NCBI GenBank assembly: GCA_002633005.1
Contig: NMRA01000122.1
Span: 175,835 to 207,181, forward strand
DNA: 31,347 nt
From: Phoronis australis
Taxonomy: Eukaryota; Phoronida; Phoronidae
Direction of reading: 5' to 3'
A model generated the notes under the pieces. That model had not been told where the DNA came from, searched no databases, and saw only the letters and a program-made list of their open reading frames with translations. This document shows positions 11,301-20,240 of the stretch, piece by piece. Position 1 is the stretch's first letter. Every line of letters begins with the position of its first letter. Both the position numbers and the translations under genes were made by a program.

Positions 11301-14300
11301 ATTGTCTTTTGTCCAAAATAGTTCATCAGTTTGATAACGCATGCTAGTAAAGGTTCTCAGACACAAGCAAAAGTATTTCTTTTACATTTAGCTTTCGAAA
11401 TCCATGGGCGGAGGACTTCGTCAGAATGACACGGACTTGATGGCACATGCGCTGACAGCGCCCGATTGTAGATATCTGGAAACTCAATGTCACGAAGGAA
11501 GAAAACAGGATACAGTGAAAAATCAATTACTGGACCTTGCTCTACCTAAGTTTGGATATCCCGATTAGACCCTAAAACATCACTCGCCTGGTAACTGCAG
11601 TTTTGGAGATCCCCCGGACAGTGGGATAGTGTTTGCGTCGTTGTGTTACCTTATACAGTCAAGGTGTTTCAGAGATATTATGCAGGATTTACTCGAAACA
11701 TAACATCAAGGTAGCCTTTCGGCCTGAAAACAATTTCCGCAGAGTGTTGTTTGCGCCCAAGGATACTACACCCCAGGGGGGCGTAATGTATCAGGTTGAT
11801 TGTGCTTCTGTGACGCACCCTACATTGGTGAGTCTGGACGGCATTTGAGGACTGGCATCGACGAACACATAAGAGCTGCAAGAACTGGCTCTCTACAATC
11901 TGCCATATCGGAGCGTGCTCAAAGGTTTGGACATAAGATTGATTGGGAGTATGTGGATATTATTGACAGTGAAAATAGAGAGATTTCCCCAGAAAAATCA
12001 GGGAAGCTATGCAGATCAAGCGTGGTAACCCCACTATCAACAGGGACGTTGGCAATGAGTTGCCACATATCCACGATCGGGTGCTGTCTGCGCATGTGCC
12101 ATCTGCGTATGATGTCTGTGTCACTCTGACGAAGTCCTCACTACCCATGGTGGACGAAAGCTGCATGGGTAAGAAATACTTTTTCTTGTGTCTGAGAGCC
12201 TTTACTAATGTATTGTCTTTGCCATGTATTACAATGCTTGTCAATCTATTTAGCAGACTAATATTTATAATCTTCTCAATATCTCTGTATCAAAGACAAG
12301 GTCTGTTTCCATAAAGGTCTACGCCTTCGAATGAGAGTGTTTGAGAAGTAGCTCACCCTAGCGGCAGACCTCAAAATCTTCTCTGCTTCCTCTTCTCTTC
12401 CTTTTGACAACAGCCAACGAGCGGACTCTGGTACTAACCTGTGTCAAATTGTGAAGAAAATATGAGCCGCACAGCGTTATATTCAAAAGACATTTTGTGA
12501 CTATTTTGGGTAGACTAAGAAGAGTAATGAACAATGGTAACAATAGATGGAGCTTTAATAATTCAGAATCGCCTCTCCATGGCCTTCCAGTGTACAACGT
12601 TAACAGCATTACTGCGTGGTACTTGCAAACTATTCACTGCGAGTCGACGTTAATATAAACTGGATATTACACAAATGTGTACCGACCCCAAGGATGAGGT
12701 CATCATGATATAGACCGAGGCCGAGGAAGAGCAACTTTGCTGTTCTGAGGTCCTTATGGTCTGATATGGCCGTAAAGAATTGGCGGTTGGTTTTGGAGTT
12801 ACTACCTGGCATGCTTCTGGATTATTGGGCCGAGACATTTTTAGATGGCTGAACTACATTTAAGTCAGTTGTTACAAGTGAATGCGTCATGGACTTGTAC
12901 CGAGCTCGATACAATAAGTATCTACAGTTATATCTTAACACCTATTTCTGTTTTCCTTATTCGTGCTCAACCTAGATGGGTAGGATTTCCAGTGGTTCTT
13001 CAGTGAACCAGCTTACCACCAGTAGGTCAAATAGAGAGCCCAGGGTAGGCTGATTACAAACTGTAGTTTCCTCCAGTCTCGAAACAAGTAAGCCAGTCCT
13101 CCAAACATCAGGTAGCCAAAGGTGAAGAAAAATGAATGCAGGGAAGCCGCAGGGATTCGGAAGCGGGGACCGATTAACTCCATTGCTAAGAAGAAAATGA
13201 ATCTTTTGTTACTTTAGGACCGTTTCAAATGCTGTTCACACAGTAATGAAATCACTTTATCCTACTTTACGCCTGCTTGTGATTTAAATTACACCATACA
13301 TAACATGCAGCTGTTGGTTAAACAACGTCAACATGAAGGCCTCCCCCGTATCCCCCTCCATTTCCTATGTGCACTGATACAATTTCTGCCTTTTTCGAAG
13401 TTAAGTTATATCTTGTTGCCCCATAGGTGGATTTAAGGGCAGCAGGAGGCCACATCTGCCTCTGGGCGCTACCTAGAAAAACGGGTTGACACAAACGTTT
13501 TTCCGTCAACAGGAGTGGTCGGACCCGCCTTATTTTGCAACCTCCTACAACCACCAATGGCTGTATGTGTGCGCTGCAAAGTGCTGTGAAGGTAAAGTCA
13601 GAACGAGTTTTTTTTAACAATTGACTCCCGTTGTTATCATAATTTTAAAACAGTGGAGAGCCTTAAAGACTTTTTAAAAATACAGCTACAAGTTCCATAC
13701 CAATTACATATCCGCACATAGCCATTCCAATGTCGCAGCCTCCGACTATGAAGTGCAGAATTGTAAACGAGTAAAATTCTGGCGCACAAGCGACACCTAT
13801 GCCTGAGAGAAGCGACAGAAACGTTGCAAGCACCATTGTTTTCTTCCGACCAATCCTAAAACGGATGAAATAAGTACAGTGTTTTACAAGCAGCCAATAA
13901 AATCAGACACCAAAAACATAACTACTAGTATTTTTTGTGTTTCTTGCCACAAAATATGAAAGCACACATTATTACACTTTCTCTCGTCTCACGTTTTCGC
14001 TCTATGTCTACTACTTTGTTACCTGAAACGAGGGGAAATCTTCAAAACGGAATTATTCTGTTATTTCAATTTGTTTAACAGTTATTAGCTATTACTGGAT
14101 TTTTTTAAGTGATAAAAGTTTTAACGAAAAACGAAATATGATATCGGATTACATGTTGAAGTTGTGTTTCAACATGACACCAAAACGTGTAACTTATTGC
14201 TGTTGCATGTAGTTCTTGAAAGTATCGACAGGTGGGATTTGTTGTTCATTTCAGCCTCTGTCTTTAAATTGGTTTTCGTTGTTCAATGCTTTAACTAATA

Positions 14301-17300
14301 TTTGTACTTGATAACACGCTTACTGGTCCGAAAGTGTTCCAAACAAGAACGAACCGACCAGCACGCCTCCCATAAATACAACTCCTTCAATTGTCGGTTT
14401 GCTTCCATCTCCGCATACTAGGTTGAACTGTAAAATAACATATAACACACAAAACAAGAGGATGGCGTGTACATTTTATGTTTCATATTATCTGGGCTTT
14501 CCTATCTTCCATTTCCTGAATGAGAAGTGTCAAAAGGCTTCATATTCCTTACTTCCCCACCCACTTACGTGAGAAACTTGTGTGAATCAGTTTACTCCAT
14601 AGACGTAAACATAGCCTACCTTGTCTATGCTGAGTCATGGTGTGTCTACAGTTTACTCTACCAAATTAAATATTAAAGATAGTGAAAGTAAACCCTCCAT
14701 GGTCACCGGTATAAGCACACGGTGGCACGGGCAGTCGAGAAAAGAATCGGCCAAGGTTGGATTTGCCCTATGGGTGCCCTGGCCAGCACATTTTTGTTGG
14801 AGAACTCTAGTTTTTTTAATGTAGTGCCGTAGTGTCGCGTAGGAATGCAGTATGCGTCTGTGCCCACTCGAAGACGTGTTCTTAACCATACATACACTGA
14901 AAGGATCTGAGAAAGCTTGTTATGCACAGATTTTTAAGAGCAAATTGTTTCAGAAGACAGTTTTAGGGAATGCAAAGCTGTTTCGTTTCCCCATGGATAC
15001 CTCCCTGTCAAGGAATAATGGAGTCATCTGTCGCTGTCTTTTCCCCTTATCCAACAGTAAACTATTTTGTATAAATCCCAGTTCTTGGGGGGAGCCCGGT
15101 GATAGCATCCATGGCTACTCTTTTCCCGTTGTTTTATTTTTAAAGGGTTGCTCACGGAGAGGGACACAATGTGAGAATCAGTTGCCTCTCATTTTCTGTT
15201 TTTGTGAAAATCGTACAACCGTAAAGGTGACGAGACGGTGGAAGGCGAGTGACCCATTTATGCTGCAATTGACTAAAAGACGATAAAATTAACTCAAAGC
15301 CAATCCAAAAAGGTGAAAAAAGGATTCAACAACTTTTTTCTGAAAGTGAGAAAAAATTTGTAACAGTGACTAAATTTCTACTCTTTCTTGAAAAAAGCGA
15401 AGAAATCGCCTAAAACATTGTGTCGTAATTAACAACACTACATGCAAGCTCACATATCATAAAATTTGCCGTTTATTTAACCTTGGAAAACGTGTGGGTG
15501 ATCTAGCTGTCTTTGACTGATGGACGTGGATGAACGTTCGTCTGACCTTTGTTTTCATGAAGAGAATTTCGGAATTTTCTTAATCTTTGGATTGAACTGA
15601 TGGCAGCATCTTAAAATCCAATGCGCATGCGTACCCGATAGAATGAGTGAATGCGCCGGATGCGCGTTTAATTTTTCCAAATCTTATGAACCTGCATGTA
15701 CACACGCAACGTTGAAAAGTCCACCAGTGTACACAAAATCCAATAACATAGAAACTTTAATTATAATCTCTGGCCCGCTTTCTCAAAAGCCGTGCGCCCT
15801 ATCGTAGCTAAGACGATTGTACGTGTACACGTTATCCCGTAGCAGCGGGTAGGAGCAAATTTTTTCCCTCCAGGGGTCGTCGACAATTACTAAACAAAAT
15901 AAACAAAACTGTCCCGACTGAGTCGGTCTTAAACAACAGATAGTTTTTATTTATTTAAACTTGTCGATCGATTACCTTCACGAATTGCTGAAGTTAGTGG
16001 AGTGTTTGCAAATAAAAGTCTAGCGTACTTCCGTCTTGGAGTTACGGTCTTTGATTAAACGAGGCCATGACTTCTTCAAATCGGGGGAAATTTACCCTGA
16101 CTTAGATGTCAAAATGTACATTTAGCCTGTGCCATGATCATAGCATAGGTACATATTCATTGCATTTGTGCATAACTTATGTCCTTGTTGGAATTAAAAG
16201 ATTTGCTGAAACACACGAAAAGCAAGAAATTGCCGTAAAAAGTCATATTTTCAGAGATGTCAAATCTCCAATTCTCTAAACACGTTTGTCATCTTGGAGT
16301 GAACGATCCCTAATTCGGATGTTTGTGTTCGTTGTAGTAGTTTTGGTCTAATAAATAAACATCATTTTTAATACAGACCGGGTTTGAAGCTCATCTAAAA
16401 TTATAGTTTTTTATTTACGAGTTTAACGATGTGTTATTTTTAAGTTTCCTAACCTCAGTCACGATTGTTTCCTGGAAAACCGACCTGTCATATACCCACG
16501 ATGTGCAGGTCTCCGTCTCTGTCGTATTCAAACCTGGCGCACGACTCGTGTTCACCGACAAACTTTCATTATTCCTCGCCATTTCCAAGGCTAGATCAAA
16601 ATCTATGTTCTTATATATTTTACATTTTTCATATTTCCCTTCAGACGTACGGGGAATAAATGCATCCACAAGTACTTGATGGATGTTGTTTTGAATCTCC
16701 AAGGTATCATTATCGTAGCCCGGAAGTGCACATCTGAAAAAGATAACAAGAAAGTGAACTGCACATGCCCACTGAAGTGACTTGTTGATGTAACATAGTC
16801 GTCGTATCGCGGGTTTTGTGTCAGCTACTGAGGTGGTTCGCGACTAGGGTTTAGGGGATGATAGTTATAATGTAGAGGCGTGGCCTGGAAACGTTTACAC
16901 CGTCTGAGAACGGGAAAAGAAATGAAACGAATACAATTAGTGATCCTTCATAAAGCTCGCCCACCAGTTTGTAATTTTTTATATTTTCTCTAGATTTCAT
17001 GACCGCTCGAAACCAGGCCGGTCTTAACTAAATAAGAACAAAAATATTTAAAATCGACTGTTTTCTACCCAAAACCATGACTAGCATGCAATCTGAAGGC
17101 AAAACAAAAATTGTGTGGAACTTTAGGTGCAGCAAGGGGTACCTGAATTCCCAGACAAATTTTGATTTGCCACCAGAATGTGATAGAGTGTTTAAGAACA
17201 GCCACGGTCGCAAAAAGTAGGTCAAAGAAACAACAAACTGCATGTTTTTAAAAATTAAATACTGAAAAGATTGCCATTCATAGTTGTCACACCTCAGGTC

Positions 17301-18874
17301 GAATCCAGCATTCGCCAATTTCCAGTGAAGTTGAGAGTGGTTTGACAGTGACTCCAAAAACCATTGAGTGCAACCATATCATATAGCCGGACAACGTCAG
17401 CTCATAACGGAAATCATACAATGTTTTAGCCAATTACAGAACAGAAGTATCAGTGGCCATGTATCAGTAAAAGCATTCACTTTGATGCAAACCTGTGCAC
17501 CCTCTTTGGAGTGACGCCGTAGTACTTGTCTTAGCCAACAGAAATCATTGGCTCAGCACGGTGGCTCTGATTGAACTTCATTGCCCGGTTGCATGAAACA
17601 GGCCCAAATAGGGACTCAACTGACTTCCCTAAACCTACTGCGTATTTTGGACTTGTGAAAACAATCAATTACCCTTTCTTGTATTGTTTAGTTTCATTAC
17701 TAAGTCAACTTTTGACTTTGATACAAATCGAACTTGAACACGACGTTGAATTGTCAATATTATCGGAAATAATTAGGAATTTTTTCATACAACACTCCCA
17801 ATTTAAGGATTGAGTCCCTATTCATTTTCACTGAACTCTGTGCTCAGTTTTTACTAATATTATTAGAAAATTTCATTTATCAAAGAGGAGCTCATAACAA
17901 AGATGAAATGATAGAAAAATATTGCATCTGTGAGTTCATAAAGAAACAAATACACAAAAGGACTTAGGGACCTTAGTTGAGTCCCTATTTGGGACAGTTT
18001 CATGCAAACAGCCACAGATAACTTGATTTTTTTATTCGCTTTAGTAAGCTGACTGAAAGACTCAAGAGTCTGATAATCCCTATCTGCAAACATGATTATC
18101 AACTATGAGTTGATCGAGTAAGATTCCAAAATCGTTGATAACATGACCAGGTAACACAGATTGGTACAAACCTTTGGCCGTCGCTTTGAACGATAAAATT
18201 GAGATTTTTCACCCATGGATGTAAACAACCCCAATACTCTACGTTCTTTCTTTCATATATTGAGAACATTGTGAAACATTCTGGTAAAGCAATGTTATAC
18301 TTTACCGCCGAGAAAAGTAGTTTTCTGAAGTCAGCCCGAGAGCGTATTGGAACCGAGAACCTTCACGGTCGCATCCAAACGCCTTTATTGCTGACGAACC
18401 AAATCGCGCTAGATAAGTGACAGAGTATTTTGGCGGATGATTAGTATAAAATACAATATTTAAAATGCGTAAACGCGACATGAATATTGATGGTCCTTTT
18501 ATCCAAACAAAACCTTTGGGTCAAGTTTTTGAAATATTCTAGATGCGGTGCATGTCTCTACGTTTCCGTTTCAGTGAGACGCTCCCGTGAAAGATTTTTG
18601 CTGGTTCCTTGTTTCTTGGGGATTGCTGTCGTATATACTATTTCTTTAAACTTTAGCACAGCTACATATTATTCATATTAAAATAAAGTATGAGTCATCT
18701 TGGCAGACCTCTCTGACTGTAATTTTTCTACCTGTGAGCCGGTTCGGATTTCAAAAACGCTCCAGATAGGATATGAAATGCAGCCGGTATTGAAGTCAAA
18801 CATATCAGTAGGTGTGTCCGCCTCTGGTATGCACCGTAGCTCCCAAGGTGTGTTAGAATTTCGTCAAACTTCAT
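5184..18874 (-). CDS. SLC22A-like: SLC22-family organic ion transporter, copy A, complete 11-exon gene
   Basis: Twelve-helix major-facilitator transporter of the SLC22 (organic cation/carnitine/anion) family, expected in the plasma membrane. Coding exons, 5' to 3': 18874-18732, 16733-16454, 14427-14324, 13855-13701, 13185-13017, 12438-12357, 11074-10926, 10271-10051, 9223-9042, 8074-7920, 5316-5184. They sum to 1773 bases, 590 residues plus stop, all GT-AG and phase-consistent. TM1 is about residues 21-41. A large extracellular loop (49-141) has sequons at N56, N103, N109 and N117 and cysteines C49, C85 and C124. The TM2-TM3 signature GTLSDQIGRKK is at 169-181. PESARWLLSKGR follows TM6 from about 287. 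IGRKP lies between TM8 and TM9. PETKGHKLPETVED ends TM12, followed by a charged tail. R397 (FPAR) and R483 (ARVGS) occupy positions that are basic in organic-anion transporters, so an anionic or zwitterionic substrate is inferred; the substrate is not proven. Head-to-tail with copies B and C on the same strand. Confidence 0.93.
5317..7919. other. Intron 10 of copy A
   Basis: About 2.6 kb against 1.3 kb in copy B (27040-28373). The two ends, including about 7675-7870, align with B. Extra sequence in A includes about 5440-5880 with a short GACGGCGTTTTTG patch. No gene seen. Confidence 0.7.
7018..7029. repeat. C12 homopolymer in intron 10 of copy A
   Basis: Twelve consecutive C followed by TCCC; G-rich on the transcribed (minus) strand. 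Simple repeat only. Confidence 0.9.
7920..8074 (-). CDS. Copy A exon 10: TM12
   Basis: Reads GKFVPGVPGIVLPPIIFG, then a hydrophobic segment ending LLPETKGHKLPETVED, the family's TM12 end motif. Acceptor GTTTCAG|GGC; donor TACAG|GTACGT; 155 bases, phase 2 out. Confidence 0.94.
8460..8980. repeat. Intronic repeat shared by copies A and B, copy A version
   Basis: Block rich in TCGTA/TCGTG words, matched in order in intron 9 of copy B (28890-29390). Shared landmarks include GGTCTTAC, GAAATCGCGG/AAATCGCGGAAAG, GGAGTCGTAGACAGGTCTTA and CAACATCGT(G/A)CGATC. The two ends carry weak inverted similarity around GGTCTTA. Probably an old transposon inherited by both genes at duplication. Confidence 0.45.
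9042..9223 (-). CDS. Copy A exon 9: TM10 and TM11
   Basis: Reads NNTALIALSMAGKFGATNG, then YYWCVEIYPTVARN, then VMARVGSMLASPIGDL. It includes the conserved GKFG and EIYPT-RN motifs and R483 in ARVGS. Acceptor ATTTTCAG|CC; donor GACTTG|GTAAGC; 182 bases. Confidence 0.94.
9224..10050. other. Intron 8 of copy A
   Basis: Right half (about 9800-10050) is homologous to the shorter intron in copy B (29613-30011). The left half, about 9300-9790, has no counterpart in B and no recognised identity. Confidence 0.6.
10051..10271 (-). CDS. Copy A exon 8: TM7, TM8 and TM9
   Basis: Reads FAVSMVYYGLSLNSGNLG, then GLVEFPARAF, then HYIGRKPPFVFG, the usual second-half SLC22 motifs. R397 of FPAR aligns with the lysine/alanine site that differs between anion and cation transporters; copy B has Lys here. 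Acceptor is a T-run followed by AG; donor GATT|GTGAGT. Confidence 0.94.
10272..10925. other. Intron 7 of copy A
   Basis: AT-rich, nothing recognised. Longer than the equivalent in copy B (30233-30598). Confidence 0.7.
10926..11074 (-). CDS. Copy A exon 7: central cytoplasmic loop to start of TM7
   Basis: Reads ANKKELPEKLFDVMKED through to LIMRTLIMFFN plus TG of a Trp codon. The charged loop between the two six-helix halves runs into TM7. Acceptor TTTTAG|GCC; donor AACTG|GTATGA; 149 bases, phase 2 out. Confidence 0.93.
11343..11520 (-). mobile_element. Inverted 3'-end fragment of the same Penelope-like element
   Basis: On the minus strand this reads EFPDIYNRALSAHVPSS and continues through CTCTGACGAAG-like and TTGTGTCTGAGA-like sequence to CCTTTACTA. 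It parallels the 3' end of the neighbouring plus-strand element (ELPHIHDRVLSAHVPSA, about 12050-12210). The two form inverted arms around the truncated element, an arrangement known for Penelope-like elements. Confidence 0.7.
11600..12210 (+). mobile_element. Penelope-like retroelement, 5'-truncated, GIY-YIG endonuclease end, frameshifted
   Basis: Three reading frames in succession give one family pattern: SQGVSEILCRIYSKHNIKV...GVMYQVDC (about 11660-11800), then YIGESGRHLRTGIDEHIRA with SAISE and GHKIDWE (11800-11985), then IREAMQIKRGNPTINRDVG with NELPHIHDRVL (11995-12090). This is the C-terminal linker and GIY-YIG endonuclease typical of Penelope-like elements. Frameshifts near 11655, 11800 and 11990 make it dead. 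It lies in intron 6 of copy A, antisense to the gene. The same intron of copy B (30748-31083) is short and lacks it. Confidence 0.8.
12357..12438 (-). CDS. Copy A exon 6: PESARWL motif
   Basis: Completes the Trp codon and reads LVPESARWLLSKGREEEAE, the cytoplasmic loop signature after TM6. The acceptor is GACACAG|GTTAG. An AG eleven bases further in would join TGG to TGA and stop the protein, so it was not used. Donor TAGG|GTGAGC. Confidence 0.93.
12439..13016. other. Intron 5 of copy A
   Basis: First part (about 12440-12620) is homologous to the last bases of the window (31166-31347, intron of copy B). No gene or element recognised in the rest. Confidence 0.65.
13017..13185 (-). CDS. Copy A exon 5: TM5 and TM6
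   Basis: Starts within the Ala codon before MELIGPRFR, the SLC22 '(S/A)MELVGP' motif. Two hydrophobic segments follow, ending ALYLTYW plus TG of a Trp codon. Acceptor CTTCTTAG|CAATGG; donor GGTG|GTAAGC; 169 bases. Confidence 0.92.
13186..13700. other. Intron 4 of copy A
   Basis: Contains a 100-codon minus-strand open frame (13318-13620) without recognisable motifs, judged non-coding. No other element identified. Confidence 0.65.
13701..13855 (-). CDS. Copy A exon 4: TM3 and TM4
   Basis: Starts IGRKKTMVLATF, the second half of the conserved GxLxDxxGRK motif, then carries two hydrophobic segments ending MAMCGYVI. Acceptor TTTAG|GATTGG; donor AATTG|GTATGG; 155 bases. Confidence 0.93.
14324..14427 (-). 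CDS. Copy A exon 3: TM2 and start of the MFS signature
   Basis: Begins FNLVCGDG and ends GTLSD plus CA of a Gln codon, which puts the TM2-TM3 signature across the junction with exon 4. Acceptor TTTACAG|TTC; donor CCA|GTAAGC; 104 bases, phase 0 in and phase 2 out. Confidence 0.93.
14428..16453. other. Intron 2 of copy A
   Basis: A plus-strand frame of 144 codons (14852-15286) has no family resemblance or coding support. No repeats or RNA genes were recognised. Confidence 0.6.
16454..16733 (-). CDS. Copy A exon 2: large extracellular loop
   Basis: Completes the Arg codon, then reads CALPGYDNDTLEIQNN and ends DRSVFQETIVTE. This matches the SLC22 layout in which HRC-LP opens the loop and a YD...TIV(S/T)E-FNLVC stretch closes it. 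It contains four N-glycosylation sequons and the loop cysteines. Acceptor TTTTCAG|A; donor GAG|GTTAGG; ends in phase 0. Confidence 0.9.
16734..18731. other. Intron 1 of copy A
   Basis: About 2 kb, containing the MITE at 17587-18010. Nothing else recognised. Confidence 0.7.
17587..18010. mobile_element. MITE-like element with about 45-base terminal inverted repeats, in intron 1 of copy A
   Basis: The left end (17589-17633) has GCATGAAAC, CCCAAATAGGGACTCAACT and TTCCCTAA. The right end (17961-18008), read in reverse complement, has GCATGAAAC, CCCAAATAGGGACTCAACT and TCCCTAAG. The roughly 330-base AT-rich interior has no coding potential, apart from a short internal GAGTCCCTATT echo near 17811. 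Exact target-site duplications could not be fixed. Confidence 0.7.
18732..18874 (-). CDS. Copy A exon 1: cytoplasmic N-terminus and TM1
   Basis: Starts MKFDEILTHLGSYGAYQRR, the usual SLC22 N-terminal form, then TM1 ending FLKSEPAHR. The donor is CACAG|GTAGAA, leaving AG of an Arg codon (phase 2). The frame stays open upstream to an ATG at 19015. The downstream ATG was chosen because copy C has an equivalent MKFDEIL start preceded by an in-frame TGA with no other ATG between. Confidence 0.9.
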
Positions 18875-18946
18875 CCTGGCACTCGGGCTACCCTGGATCT
18901 GGTACATACGAATTCTGTCAGTTGAGCTCATATCTCCTGTGACTGA

Positions 18947-19106
18947 CACGTGATACTTCCGATAAGAATACCGTAGTACAGTTTGATGTTTGAGCAAAAC
19001 TTCAGGACATTTCAACTTACTAAAAAGGAGTTCACGCCGTCTGATGTCTTTTTCGATGCATCACACGTGCGCAGGCGCGCTTCAACACTGGCAACACTCG
19101 CACGTG
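18947..19106. promoter_or_regulatory. E-box cluster in the presumed promoter or 5'UTR of copy A
   Basis: Three perfect CACGTG palindromes at 18947-18952, 19064-19069 and 19101-19106 lie 73-232 bases upstream of the copy A ATG. The middle one adjoins GCGCAGGCGC, an NRF-1-like GC-rich core. The last reads GCACGTGACCT, overlapping an AGGTCA-type nuclear-receptor half-site on the minus strand. No TATA box was recognised. bHLH(-ZIP) binding is inference from motif only. Confidence 0.4.
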
Positions 19107-19823
19107 ACCTAAGTATTCTAGTGAAAGAGCTTCGCTGGTTCCTTGTGCGTCGCTATGTGGTAGCCAGCACGCACGGAACAAGCGAGGTGAAACAACTTGA
19201 GACCCCGAGACTAGCCGTGAGAGATTGCACATTGAGTTTATTACTATGGAAAGTCCTACACTGTAACTAATGTAAACTGATCTATCCACAGTATGTTTAA
19301 CGCTACATAACCCATATTTGCCCATTTTCATCTATCCTACAAGCTTTGTGTGCAAATTTCGGATAGATGGTTGGAGTAATTAGTTTATCTTTTTTTGTAA
19401 ATATCACTGCATCCAGTATTTCTATTAAGGTCCAGTTAATTACAATATATAAACATGTATAATTTTGGATGAATGACTGACTAAATTGTCCACAGCAACT
19501 GTTAAGGATCCTTATTCTAAAATCTTTTTAGGGTGGAAATCTTTTGAATAGTTGAAATTATTTCCTTACTGAAGACAACCAGTCATTAAAATAACCTCTA
19601 TGGTTCATTTCCTTTTTAGTTACCATTACACTCTGTTATTTAACGCATTTTGGGAACACTCTTGGTTTTTAGAACTAAAAATGTTTTTTAAACCTGTCAG
19701 CAATGCGAAATGGTCACTTTAATTATTTTTCTTTTACTCCAGGTATAATCATCAAGAACTGATTAAGAGCTTTCTAATGACATGACTCTTGTGCAACTCG
19801 GTTGAAAAACGGCGGAGCTACGA

Positions 19824-20240
19824 AGTTTTAGTGGCAGAAAATTCCACACCAAATACCGGGAATTTCCGTACATAAGTCCATGGGCGTGTATTCGGAAAAT
19901 GAAAATTTTCAGGCGTTTTAGCAACACCAAAAAACGCCCGGGCGTTTATTCGGAAAAGGGTGCGTGTGAACGGAAAGCCATAGTTTTGCTGACTTGACAC
20001 TCCTTTTGTTAATAAATGCATAGTTCGCCAACGCCTTGTTCATTTTTAAAACTGAATTTGTGACAATAACTTGATGCTGAGTGGGTTTTTAAGAGAAAAA
20101 ATTCCAACTAAACGTCCCACTGTGTGGATACTTGACAACACAGGTTGTAACACCAAATAAATCTTATGGGCGTGTATTCGACATAATTTTCCAAACAAAC
20201 GCCCATGGGCGTTTCATCGGGTGGGCTTATCTACGGAAAA
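19824..20240 (-). repeat. Palindrome-rich 420-base repeat, left inverted copy
   Basis: Reverse complement is collinear with 23226-23655. Landmarks in order are CCACCCGATGAAACGCCCAT, TTTGGTGTTACAAC, CCCACTCAGC, GTCACAAATTCAGTTTT, GGGCGTTT and GCTAAAACGCC. It contains a perfect 18-base palindrome at 20197-20214 (AAACGCCCATGGGCGTTT) and a 16-base one near 19927 (AAACGCCCGGGCGTTT), plus several GGGCGT(T/G)TATTCGG units. No coding frame. Confidence 0.7.

Noticed and set aside
12428-12438. Acceptor at TACCAG for exon 6 of copy A
   Set aside because: It would join TGG to TGA and stop the protein; the upstream CACAG acceptor gives WWLVPESARW, as expected for the family.
13318-13620. 100-codon minus-strand frame in intron 4 of copy A as an extra exon
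   Set aside because: Adjacent exons already join in perfect phase and family order, leaving no room for it.
14852-15286. 144-codon plus-strand frame in intron 2 of copy A
   Set aside because: No recognisable domain, no flanking gene signals, and within the length expected by chance in this much intron.
18875-19015. Longer N-terminus for copy A from the in-frame ATG at 19015
   Set aside because: Copy C has a stop in this frame and no alternative ATG, and SLC22 proteins normally begin at the MKFDE-type position.
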